DNA from: Streptomyces violaceorubidus
Lineage (GTDB): Bacteria > Actinomycetota > Actinomycetes > Streptomycetales > Streptomycetaceae
DNA: 8,906 nt
Assembly (NCBI RefSeq): GCF_000717995.1
Contig: NZ_JODM01000067.1
Coordinates: forward strand, 1-8,906
Direction of reading: 5' to 3'
This document shows, one piece after another, positions 1 through 7,040 of the stretch; the first letter of the stretch is position 1; each line of letters opens with the position of its first letter. Under the pieces are notes generated by a model. It made no database searches. It was not told the origin of the DNA and saw nothing but the letters and a program-made list of their open reading frames with translations. The translations under genes and the position numbers were made by a program.

Positions 1-2
1 AC

Positions 3-3000
3 GGAGCAGATCCCGCCCCGGATTCCTTGCTCGACGAGCTGACCCGTTCGGGTGATCCGCGCGGGCACGGGCTCCCCGGTGACGTGCAGGTGGGGATGGT
101 TTCCGACGACGAGGCGATGAGGGAGGGGCTCAAGAAGTCGCTGGCGGCCGCGCTGGCGAAGACACCTCCGGACATGGAGGACATCAGCAGGCTGGCCCGG
201 GCGCTCGACACCTCGACGTCCGGCGTGAGCCGTGGCGCGGGCGGCGACCAGGACACGGGTGCGGTGCGTCCGCTGCAGGGGGGAGACGCGGTCGCTCCAG
301 CGCCGGCGCACGCCGGCCACACATCTCCCGTCGCGAACGACGACGCAACCGTGGCCGGCGACCACGAGTCGAACTCTGGCGACACGCTCGTCGGGTCGCG
401 AAACGACGACGGCCCGAAGGGCGCGCCAGTGGGCGCCGGGGACGGCGCACTGTCGATGGGAAGAGCGGCTGACGGCACAGAGCCGCGACAGCAGGACCGT
501 GGCCGGACGGTGCCGTCCGTACAGGTGACGAGTCCGGGCGCGAGCACGGCCGGCGCCGAAAGGCACCCACCGCTCCCTGCCGCGCGGAGTACCGCCGAGG
601 CGTCGGACACCGGCGTACCGCGTCCGGGGGAGGCGCAGCCCGGCCGGTACGGTCAGCGGTCCGGGCAGGTGGCCACGGTCTCGTCCGGTGGCCGTCCGGG
701 AGGCGCCCGGCTGGAGAACGGTCCGGCGACGGCGGCGCCGGGTCAGGCGGCTCACGCTCTCGGCTCGTCGCCGGTCCGAAGCTCGGTCAGAAGCCAGGAC
801 GAGCCGCACGACGGCGAGGCGTCGGGGTCGGCGCGGCAGCCCCGGGTGGAGCCGCCGGACGGGCGCCGCACGGGCGCTCCCCCGTTCTCCGCCGTGGCGG
901 ACGCCGACGCCCCGGTCGGCGGAGCCCCGACGCACAGCGGCCGGCCGGTCGGCGCGTCCAGCGAGCGCACGCAGAGTGACGCTCCTGCCGCAGTGCCAGC
1001 CGAGCCCTCCCGGACCGCGCCGCCGACGGAGCGCGGCTCCGCGCGCCGGCCACCGTGGCTCACCGGCGAGCGACTGCCACGTACTCCGGCGGAGACCGTG
1101 GCGTGGATCTCGCATCTACCGGACAGCGGTCAGGCACCCGGGGTGCGGGTTTTCATGGCCAGGAGAGCCGAAGCGGGCATACCCGCCACGTCCTCCGGGA
1201 ACGGCGTAGCCCCCTACGCCATACCGGCTGATCACAGGGCGTCGACGTCGGACAGCACCCAAGCACGCATACACCTGCTCAACTCCTACTACGCCGAGAA
1301 CCCCGACAGGGTCGGCAGCCGACCGGCGCGCAGCGGCGGAGCGGCCAACACCGGCAGATCCGCGTTGACGAGGCAGTACGGCAACCTTCTGACCCAATTG
1401 GCGAAAACGGGTGTCGCCCCTGACGACACCCACCTCCTGCGTGCCTTCCACTGGTTCGGCATCACGATGGAACGGGGGCCCGACGACCGTGGCCGTGAGC
1501 GGTACTACGTGCGGGACGATCCGGCCTACCCCGCGCTCCGGGCCTATTACGAGTCCGAACCGTGGCGGCATGGCCAGCTGCCGAGCCTGAGCAGACACAG
1601 CAAAGTGGTCACCGACCTGATCGAGCGAGGCGTCGCCATCCGCCGCGGAGTGCGGTCGAGTCTGCCGACGCTCCGTGCGCTCCTCTCGGCCGGATTCTCC
1701 TGGGAATTGCGGGGCAGTGCCCCGTCGACTGTCTACCTCGCGCTGCCCGAGGCCGAGCGGATCAAGCAACTCGACGAGTACGTACGAACCGTCGGGCTGG
1801 TACCCGGAGAGGTGCCGCCGTACACGGCCGGCACCGAGCGCGTCGAGGGTCTGCCCGCCCGGGTCGGCGACTTCTTCCATCACCTCCAGCACACAGGCAT
1901 CCCTGCGGACCGGCACCAGCTCATCGGCTGGCTCGACCGGCACGGTTTCGTACTCACCGGTCCGGAGAACGGCCTGCTGCGGCTGCCCGGACCTCCGTAC
2001 ACCAGCGGAGCGGCGCCGCACACGGTGGACAGCCTGCTCACCGCCGCGCTCGGCGACTGGCGGGGCGATTCGGCTGAGCCGGGACGTTCGGCGGCAGCCC
2101 CCACCGCGGAGCGGCCGCCCGCTCCCGTGCCCCGGCAGCGCCCGGCCGCAGTGGCAGCGGAGCCGTCGGCCCCCGCTTCGGCCCCGCGAACTCCTCGGCC
2201 GAGCCGGGCGGCACAGAGCGCTCCCCCTGCCGGACCCGCGGTCGAGCCCCGGACGCACCCGACGGCTGCCCCCTCCCGACCGCCGTACATGGTGCCCGAG
2301 GGAGCGCCGGTCCCGGACCAGACACGGGAGTCCATCGCCATCCTCAACGCCTATTACTCCGAGTTCCCGGAAAGGCTCGGCGAGCAGGCTCCCCGCCTCA
2401 CCGGGCCGGCAGCGCAGGACGCCGACCGGCAGACCGAGCGACGAGCGGGTGAGCTCTTCGCCCACCTACGGTCGAGGGGCATGGGCCCGGATGACGAATA
2501 CCTGATCGCCGCGCTCCAGTGGTTCGGCGTCGAGATCACCGAAGAGCAGGACGCTCAGGGGCGTCGGCTGTACCACGTGGCGACCGTGATCAGCCAGGAG
2601 ACGCTGCGTGCCTACTTCGACGACGCTGGTGGAACACCCGGGGAGATGCCGGGAACGGGACATCAGCACCGGAACGCGCATGTACGTGTGAACACGTTGA
2701 TCAACCTCGGCCTGGCGATCCGGCGGGCCAACCTTCCCCTCTTCCGGGACATGATCCGCTGGGGATTCGCCTGGGAGCTGCGCGGCAGTGACCCGAAACG
2801 GCTCTTCCTCGCCCTTCCGGAGAGCAAGCGGTTGCCCCGACTCGAACAATATCTGCGCACCGGGGTGCTGCGCGACGGGGTGGTCCCGCCGTACACGTCG
2901 GGTCCGGATCGGGTCGAGGGTCTCGCCGCCGAGGCAGGTGACTTCTTCCAGCATCTTCGCTACACAGGTATCCCGAGCCATCACCACCGGACCGTGTCCT

Positions 3001-6000
3001 GGCTCGGCAGCCACGGCTTCGCGCTGGTCCCCGACCCGGTGTCCGCGGGCATGGTGCGGCTGCCCATGGACGGGAGGCTGGCCGATCCCGGACTGCTCTC
3101 GGCCGACGGCCTGCTCAGCCACAGGTTCGGGGAATGGCGCACCCCCCGCCTGGTCCCCCCGGTGGAACCCAGGACCCCGGTTGCTCAGGAAGCCTCCCCG
3201 GGTGCCTTGACCCCCGCGGCCAGGGAGACGCCCGCACCCCGAGCGGTGGCTTCGGGCTCAGCCGCCGCGTCCGAGGGGGCGGGGAGCGCGCAGGAACCGG
3301 TTGTGGTCCCGTATGCCGTACCCGCAGGTGCGGAGGTGACGCCATCGACGGCCGAGCGCATCGGCGTCCTCAACGCGTACTACACGAGCCCGCTGGGACG
3401 GTACGGTCAGCAGCCGCCTCGCAGAAGCGACACCGGCGCGCTGGACGAGCGCCAGGTGCGGGCGGAGAGCCTCCTCCGGATTCTCCGGACCAGGGGGTTC
3501 AGCCTGAAGGACCACCATCTCATCGCAGCGCTGCGGCACTTCGGTGTCCATGTGATGCAGGGCCGGACTTCGGCCGGGACGCCACGGGCCTTCGCTCTCG
3601 CCGAACGCAGACGGGAGATTCTGAAGCGGTACTTCGATGTCGACGGGGGCCTGCCCGGGAGGATTCCGCCGATATCGGGCGACCAGGTGGGCGTCGCACT
3701 GCAACTGCGTCAGCTTGTCGGAGCCGGACTCGCCCTCATCCGTTCCAACTATCGCACTATGCTGGCGCTGGAGGACTGGGGCTTCACCTGGGAACTGCGC
3801 GGCAGTGACCCGGAACGGCTCTTCCTCGCCCTGCCCGAGGGCGAACGCATCGACCAACTCTCCACCTATGCGCGCCGGTACGGACTGGCACCGGGCGTGG
3901 TACCGCCCTATGTGGCGGGCCCGGGACGCGAAGAGGATCTGCCCGCGCGAGTCGGTGACTTCTTCCGTCATCTCCAGTACACGGGCATCCCGGAGGGTCA
4001 GACGCGGCTCGCCGCATGGCTCGCCGCCGAGGGATTCCCGCTGACTCCGGTGGAGGTCCGGACCGACGTCGTCATGATGCGCCTGCCCGTACCGGAGCAT
4101 GCCCTCGACCCCCTCGGGGAGTCCGTCCCGGACGCGATGACCCGGCAGCTGGGCGGCGGTCCGGACGACCCCGAACGACCGTGGATCTGGCAACCCGCGC
4201 CGGCTGGCGAGACGTCCACACCCCTGTCGCCGTCACGGCAGACTGCGGAGCAGCCCACCAGTCCCGCACCGGACCTGCCATCGGGGTCCGGCCTCCCGGC
4301 CACCGGCGAGCGACCGGAGGCGTTCGCCGATCTCGAAGGCCCGTGGGATCTGCCTCTGACCGCGGTCGACATCCACCTGCTTCGTCACGACGAGCCGCCC
4401 CTGGCCCCTGCGGAACGACAGGAGGTGTCCGGCCTCCTTGACACATTGTTCATGGCGGCGTTCTCCGCCGAGGAGCTCACGGACCACTTGGTGCGGGTCG
4501 TACGGACGGCCCGCACCGTAAACAGCCTGCGCACTGAGTCCTACGATGCTCCCGAAGTCGGCATCGTCGACATCGGCCGTCTGATGGCCGCGAACCCGCC
4601 GCACACGTGGGATGCCCAGATAGCACAGACGTTTCTCGTCACCGGAAGCGACGCGCAGAACCACGATCCGTTCGCCGCGGCCGCGCAGCCCCCGCTGCCG
4701 CTGACCGAGTTCCAGGAATCGGTGCCGTGGCACGAGGACCACACCCCACCGGCGTCCTCCGCCCATGTCATGACGCAGATCGACCGCATCGCCGGGGACC
4801 GCGGTCTGCTGGTCGGCGAGGTTCCGGGCGACGGAGACTGCCTCTTCAACGCCTTCCTCGTCACGGCCGGACTGCACGACCGGCCGCGTGATCCGGTACG
4901 GGACGCGACCGCGCTGCGGGAGGAACTCGCCCGTCATCTGGAGCGGCAGCTACTCGAGGCCGGCGGGGTCTGGGACATGCTCGACCTGAGGCTTCAGGTC
5001 TTGCTGGACGGTGCGGAGGTGACACCCGGGCACCGACAGGAACTGCTTGACTTCATCCGACGTCCAGGGGCGTGGAACGAGGATTTCGGGGACTTCGTAC
5101 TCGAACTGTTGTCGTCGATGTACCGGATACGCGTCGAGGTGCTGCAGTACGTCGAAGCCAGAGTCGACCAGCCCTTCTCCTCCTACTCTGTGGGCCACGA
5201 CAGCTGGACCGAGTCGATATCCCTGGTGCAGGTCAACCGGGGGCCCGGGCTGGAACACTGGTCACCCACCGCTCCTCAGGTCTCCCCTCAGCGAGTTACT
5301 GCGGTGCTCACGCCGGCTCCTGAGACGGCCCCGGAGGCGCGAGGGCGGCCCACGCGCCCACTACCCGCGAGCCACCCCGCGAGGTGGCCCCTGCCCGACG
5401 GAGCGCCCGCGAACGAGCGGGGGATGCTCAAGGCGGCGCAGGAATTCGTCATCGCCCACGGGGGCAGCGCGTCGGACATCTCCGACGACGCCCGGATCGC
5501 GCTGCACGACGGGACACCACTGGAAGCGCCGCTCGGCCAGTGGGTCCAGCGGGTGGGCGACGGTTACCCGGTCCATGAGCAGACCATGAGACTCCTGCGC
5601 GAGCTGGGGATCTTCGGCGCACCGACCTTCCATCCTTACACCGTGCCCGACGGCGAGCGGATCTCGTCTTCGACTGCCCGGCGCATCAAACTGCTCAACG
5701 ACTTCTACAGCGCCTATCCCCACCTGATCGGGAAGCGCCCCACGATCGGCACGGCGCTGCAGCCCGGAGTGACACCGCTGCAACGGCAGATGTCCAATCT
5801 CATGGTCACCTTGGGAAAGTCGGGCGTGCAGCGGCAGGACACTCATCTCGCGGCGGCCCTGCGATGGTTTGCTGGGGACATCCTGGAGCACACCGACAAC
5901 AACGGCGGAGGTCTCCGCATCCGCCGTCTACCCCGTTCCCATCACCTTAGGGCGGCGCCGCAGACGAGCGGCATATCCGGTGTCATGCCGAGCCGCGCCC

Positions 6001-6848
6001 AGGGCGGACAGCGGTGGCGGGACTACGTGCGCCGACTCATCAAGCAGGGCATCGCTGTCCGCAAGAGCAACATGCCGACCGTCTACGCCATGACGGCGCG
6101 GGGGTTCAACTGGGAGCTGCGCGGAAGCGATCCGTCGCGGCTGTTCCTGGCACTGCCCGAGCGCGAGCGGCTCCAGCAGTTGCGCCGCTACGCGGCTGAG
6201 GTTCCGTTGGAGGCAGGCGTGGTCCCGGCCTACTCCTCGGGGCCGGAACGGATCGAGGGCCTGCATGCGCAGGTCGGCGACTTCTTTCGGAATCTGCACT
6301 TCACGGGCATCCCTGAAGAGCAGTCGGCGCTGGCCCTATGGCTCACTGAGAACGGATTCGCACTGTCGCGCGTGGAACTCGCGCCGGGCGTAGTCCGGCT
6401 ACGGTTGCAAGGGCCGGACGATACGCCGCATCCGGAAGGCGAATCCCTCCACCATTTCGTCGCCCGTGTGCTCCGCGACGAACGCCCGACCGGCTACGGT
6501 GCGCGGCCGGCACAGACACAGGAGCCGGTTCCGTTCGCACCTCTCGATCTGGGATTCCTGGACGGGATGACGGATCTCGACTTCCTGAATCTTTCAGGGC
6601 AGAGCCATGGTGCCCTGGACAGACTCGGCGATGCCTTGGACGGACTCGGGGACCCGAATTTCCTGCTCGCCTCGAATGACCTGGGTGACGTCGACTTCCT
6701 GAACGGAACCGGAGACCCGTATGTCCCTGCCGAGGAGAGGGAAGACGAAGACCTGCTGGATCTTCCGGGGCCGGGGCCGGACCTACGACAGTCCGTCTTC
6801 CTCGCGCTCACCTCGCCCACCGTCGCGCCTCCCGGTGAGAACGCCTGA
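3..6848 (+). CDS. Giant tandem-repeat protein with embedded OTU-family cysteine protease domain (5' partial)
   Basis: The frame has no stop from the first bases of the window to TGA 6846-6848, so the true start lies upstream. The TTG at 27 is only the first start-like codon, and residues are numbered from it. Seen: disordered residues 1-393; ~290-residue repeats at 394-681, 752-1038, 1093-1388 and 1868-2153; an OTU protease domain at about 1582-1750 (D1602-G-D-C1605, H1744-W); a short HA-like unit at 1800-1863; and an acidic tail at 2154-2273. There is no visible membrane segment, and a signal peptide cannot be judged without the N-terminus. Known of the family: OTU domains are papain-fold cysteine proteases, often deubiquitinases, and in bacteria occur in effectors and polymorphic toxins. 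Inferred: a multivalent binding scaffold (nucleic acid or protein) carrying a protease used on a partner or on itself. The frame is reliable because four diverged repeat copies all read in it. The function is unknown. Confidence 0.93.
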   Translation, partial: GADPAPDSLLDELTRSGDPRGHGLPGDVQVGMVSDDEAMREGLKKSLAAALAKTPPDMEDISRLARALDTSTSGVSRGAGGDQDTGAVRPLQGGDAVAPAPAHAGHTSPVANDDATVAGDHESNSGDTLVGSRNDDGPKGAPVGAGDGALSMGRAADGTEPRQQDRGRTVPSVQVTSPGASTAGAERHPPLPAARSTAEASDTGVPRPGEAQPGRYGQRSGQVATVSSGGRPGGARLENGPATAAPGQAAHALGSSPVRSSVRSQDEPHDGEASGSARQPRVEPPDGRRTGAPPFSAVADADAPVGGAPTHSGRPVGASSERTQSDAPAAVPAEPSRTAPPTERGSARRPPWLTGERLPRTPAETVAWISHLPDSGQAPGVRVFMARRAEAGIPATSSGNGVAPYAIPADHRASTSDSTQARIHLLNSYYAENPDRVGSRPARSGGAANTGRSALTRQYGNLLTQLAKTGVAPDDTHLLRAFHWFGITMERGPDDRGRERYYVRDDPAYPALRAYYESEPWRHGQLPSLSRHSKVVTDLIERGVAIRRGVRSSLPTLRALLSAGFSWELRGSAPSTVYLALPEAERIKQLDEYVRTVGLVPGEVPPYTAGTERVEGLPARVGDFFHHLQHTGIPADRHQLIGWLDRHGFVLTGPENGLLRLPGPPYTSGAAPHTVDSLLTAALGDWRGDSAEPGRSAAAPTAERPPAPVPRQRPAAVAAEPSAPASAPRTPRPSRAAQSAPPAGPAVEPRTHPTAAPSRPPYMVPEGAPVPDQTRESIAILNAYYSEFPERLGEQAPRLTGPAAQDADRQTERRAGELFAHLRSRGMGPDDEYLIAALQWFGVEITEEQDAQGRRLYHVATVISQETLRAYFDDAGGTPGEMPGTGHQHRNAHVRVNTLINLGLAIRRANLPLFRDMIRWGFAWELRGSDPKRLFLALPESKRLPRLEQYLRTGVLRDGVVPPYTSGPDRVEGLAAEAGDFFQHLRYTGIPSHHHRTVSWLGSHGFALVPDPVSAGMVRLPMDGRLADPGLLSADGLLSHRFGEWRTPRLVPPVEPRTPVAQEASPGALTPAARETPAPRAVASGSAAASEGAGSAQEPVVVPYAVPAGAEVTPSTAERIGVLNAYYTSPLGRYGQQPPRRSDTGALDERQVRAESLLRILRTRGFSLKDHHLIAALRHFGVHVMQGRTSAGTPRAFALAERRREILKRYFDVDGGLPGRIPPISGDQVGVALQLRQLVGAGLALIRSNYRTMLALEDWGFTWELRGSDPERLFLALPEGERIDQLSTYARRYGLAPGVVPPYVAGPGREEDLPARVGDFFRHLQYTGIPEGQTRLAAWLAAEGFPLTPVEVRTDVVMMRLPVPEHALDPLGESVPDAMTRQLGGGPDDPERPWIWQPAPAGETSTPLSPSRQTAEQPTSPAPDLPSGSGLPATGERPEAFADLEGPWDLPLTAVDIHLLRHDEPPLAPAERQEVSGLLDTLFMAAFSAEELTDHLVRVVRTARTVNSLRTESYDAPEVGIVDIGRLMAANPPHTWDAQIAQTFLVTGSDAQNHDPFAAAAQPPLPLTEFQESVPWHEDHTPPASSAHVMTQIDRIAGDRGLLVGEVPGDGDCLFNAFLVTAGLHDRPRDPVRDATALREELARHLERQLLEAGGVWDMLDLRLQVLLDGAEVTPGHRQELLDFIRRPGAWNEDFGDFVLELLSSMYRIRVEVLQYVEARVDQPFSSYSVGHDSWTESISLVQVNRGPGLEHWSPTAPQVSPQRVTAVLTPAPETAPEARGRPTRPLPASHPARWPLPDGAPANERGMLKAAQEFVIAHGGSASDISDDARIALHDGTPLEAPLGQWVQRVGDGYPVHEQTMRLLRELGIFGAPTFHPYTVPDGERISSSTARRIKLLNDFYSAYPHLIGKRPTIGTALQPGVTPLQRQMSNLMVTLGKSGVQRQDTHLAAALRWFAGDILEHTDNNGGGLRIRRLPRSHHLRAAPQTSGISGVMPSRAQGGQRWRDYVRRLIKQGIAVRKSNMPTVYAMTARGFNWELRGSDPSRLFLALPERERLQQLRRYAAEVPLEAGVVPAYSSGPERIEGLHAQVGDFFRNLHFTGIPEEQSALALWLTENGFALSRVELAPGVVRLRLQGPDDTPHPEGESLHHFVARVLRDERPTGYGARPAQTQEPVPFAPLDLGFLDGMTDLDFLNLSGQSHGALDRLGDALDGLGDPNFLLASNDLGDVDFLNGTGDPYVPAEEREDEDLLDLPGPGPDLRQSVFLALTSPTVAPPGENA
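27..1205 (+). other. N-terminal disordered, Pro/Ala/Gly/Ser-rich region of the giant protein (residues 1-393)
   Basis: Residues 1-393 are dominated by Pro, Ala, Gly, Ser, Thr, Arg and Asp without a recurring motif, as expected for a long flexible linker. Two short stretches look structured. Residues about 26-64 are charged and likely helical (MREGLKKSLAAALAKTPPDM onward). Residues about 345-389 contain an aromatic/hydrophobic segment (ETVAWISHLPDSG, VRVFMARRAEAGIPA) just before repeat 1. I recognise no known domain. Since the frame is open upstream, this is probably a linker between repeat 1 and further domains to the left rather than the true N-terminus. Confidence 0.75.
1206..2069 (+). repeat. 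Large protein repeat 1 (residues 394-681)
   Basis: First of four ~290-residue copies. It opens with VAPYAIPAD, close to the MVPEG, VVPYAVPAG and FHPYTVPDG openings of the other copies. Landmarks in order: LLNSYY (N419), HLLRAFHWFGI, WELRGS (W559), VYLALPEAER, and VGDFFHHLQHTGIP (D615). This is the most diverged copy around WELRGS: it has SAPSTVYLALPE where copies 2-4 have SDPxRLFLALPE or SDPKRLFLALPE. Three successive sub-units can be made out: about 410-495, 500-580 and 582-665. A Pro/Ala-rich linker (about 682-751) follows. Confidence 0.9.
2280..3140 (+). repeat. Large protein repeat 2 (residues 752-1038)
   Basis: Second copy, with landmarks in the same order as copy 1: PPYMVPEG, ILNAYY (N774), YLIAALQWFGV, IRRANLP, WELRGSDP (W916), LFLALPE, GDFFQHLRYTGIP (D972), WLGSHGFAL, ending at FGEWR. 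The distance from the Trp of WELRGS to the Asp of GDFF is 56 residues, the same as in every other copy. Around WELRGS it matches copy 3 at 47 of 51 nucleotides. A Pro/Ala/Ser-rich linker of about 55 residues leads to copy 3. Confidence 0.9.
3303..4190 (+). repeat. Large protein repeat 3 (residues 1093-1388)
   Basis: Third copy: VVPYAVPAG, VLNAYY (N1116), HLIAALRHFGV, WELRGSDP (W1255), LFLALPEGER, VGDFFRHLQYTGIP (D1311), WLAAEGFPL, then MMRLPVPE and an end rich in Trp (RPWIW). Spacings follow the other copies: N to W is 139 residues and W to D is 56. After this copy the regular array stops and the OTU-containing segment begins. Confidence 0.9.
4191..4769 (+). other. Linker and unassigned segment before the OTU domain (residues 1389-1581)
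   Basis: Residues 1389-1430 are a Pro/Ser/Thr-rich linker. From about 1431 the composition becomes that of a folded region: an aromatic, acidic opening (FADLEGPWDLPLTAVDIHLL), then predicted helices (ERQEVSGLLDTLFMAAF, EELTDHLVRVVRTARTVNSL), then a mixed segment with VGIVDIGRLMAANPPHTWD. I recognise no family. It lacks the LNxYY, WELRGS and GDFF landmarks of the large repeat. It could be an N-terminal extension of the OTU fold, a substrate-recognition module or a regulatory pro-segment. This is inference from position only. Confidence 0.55.
4770..5276 (+). other. OTU-family cysteine protease domain (residues ~1582-1750)
   Basis: The domain begins with a helix (MTQIDRIAGDRGLLVGEV) and the signature GDGDCLFNAFLV: the nucleophile is C1605 (TGC 4839-4841), preceded by D1602-G1603-D1604, the usual D-G-x-C context of OTU proteases. 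A helical middle follows (ALREELARHLERQLLEAGG, DFGDFVLELLSSMYRIRVEVLQYV). The C-terminal LEHWSP supplies the expected general base H1744 followed by an aromatic residue (CAC 5256-5258), as in the family's His-aromatic motif. Length of about 165 residues and element order fit the family. Known: OTU enzymes cleave isopeptide or peptide bonds, typically of ubiquitin in eukaryotic hosts. Streptomyces lacks ubiquitin, so self-processing, cleavage of a bacterial partner, or action on a eukaryotic neighbour are the options. The assignment rests on motifs, without a profile search. Confidence 0.82.
5424..5615 (+). other. Helicase-associated (HA)-like unit (residues 1800-1863)
   Basis: A ~64-residue unit reads LKAAQEFVIAHGG, then ALHDGTPLEAPLGQWVQRVG, then EQTMRLLRELGIF. 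This resembles the helicase-associated domain found in many actinobacterial proteins: helix ending in a HG turn, an LGxWVxxxR-like core, and a final helix ending in LxxLG. HA domains are small three-helix units thought to bind nucleic acid. The unit lies between the OTU domain and repeat 4. It is the closest of all units here to the standard pattern and is the main reason for comparing the larger repeats with HA domains. A profile search would decide. Confidence 0.5.
5628..6485 (+). repeat. Large protein repeat 4 (residues 1868-2153)
   Basis: Fourth copy, separated from copy 3 by the OTU-containing segment: FHPYTVPDG, LLNDFY (N1891), HLAAALRWFAG, VRKSNMP, WELRGSDP (W2029), LFLALPERER, VGDFFRNLHFTGIP (D2085), WLTENGFAL. 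N to W is 138 residues and W to D is again 56. Sub-unit 1 is somewhat diverged after WFAG. Because this copy follows the protease, the OTU segment appears inserted within a repeat array rather than attached at one end. Confidence 0.9.
6486..6845 (+). other. Acidic C-terminal tail with DxxFL motifs (residues 2154-2273)
   Basis: The last 120 residues are rich in Asp, Leu, Gly and Pro and have no repeat landmarks. Four short motifs recur: DLGFLD (F2177), DLDFLN (F2186), DPNFLL (F2212) and DVDFLN (F2224). An acidic patch (EEREDEDLLDLP) and a Pro-rich end follow. The pattern of aromatic/Leu residues set in acidic sequence is that of short linear binding motifs. It could dock a partner protein, act as a secretion signal, or mimic an acidic activation segment. 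The sequence does not discriminate between these. Confidence 0.6.
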
Positions 6849-6908
6849 CCCTGGGGTACCGCGGTGTGCGGGGAGTCAGCTCTGTTCCGGGGAGCCCTCC
6901 GGCGTCTC

Positions 6909-7040
6909 CTACGTCTTCGCCAGCTGGGCGAGCCACAAACCGTTCAGCTGCTCCGCCCACGCGCGGGACATCGTGTCGAGCGACGTGGGGACGCCGGTGC
7001 GCACGGCGTTCTCGACCACGACCTCGGTGCCGCCCGTCGA
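6909..7040 (-). pseudogene. Possible 3' remnant of a minus-strand gene (unrecognised)
   Basis: Reading the minus strand down to TAG (complement of 6909-6911) gives a natural-looking protein end: EVVVENAVRTGVPTSL followed by AWAEQLNGLWLAQLAKT and the stop. The + strand frame over the same bases is Ser/Thr/His/Cys-rich and does not look like the start of a DDAH-like enzyme. Third-position GC cannot separate the two because both frames share the same third positions. If real, this is the tail of a gene whose body was lost at a junction near 7030-7050, where + strand enzyme similarity begins. The tail converges on the giant gene, with about 60 bp between the two stops. I do not recognise the family. 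Confidence 0.3.

Noticed and set aside
1116..2465. A 449-codon open frame on the minus strand
   Set aside because: It is antisense to repeat 1, whose + strand frame is confirmed by three other copies. Long antisense frames are expected in DNA this GC-rich, and the translation shows no recognisable domain.
1206..6485. Repeats as TALE-like or pentatricopeptide-like DNA/RNA-reading arrays
   Set aside because: Those are 33-35-residue repeats with variable specificity residues at fixed positions. Here the units are about 85-95 residues, grouped in threes and spaced by long linkers.
4770..6848. OTU domain as the toxin tip of a polymorphic toxin with an adjacent immunity gene
   Set aside because: The domain is not C-terminal (about 520 residues follow), and no small immunity-type gene follows the stop at 6848. 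A toxin role cannot be excluded, but the usual layout is absent.
6849..6908. Possible transcription terminator after the giant gene
   Set aside because: The best inverted match is CCGC/GCGG around 6859-6871, with a 4-bp stem and no T-run. That is too weak to call.
6721..7026. ATG at 6721 as the start of the DDAH-like gene
   Set aside because: The first 40 codons would overlap the giant gene in another frame, and residues before about 7027 are Arg/Ser/Pro-rich without family similarity. The frame is open there only by chance.
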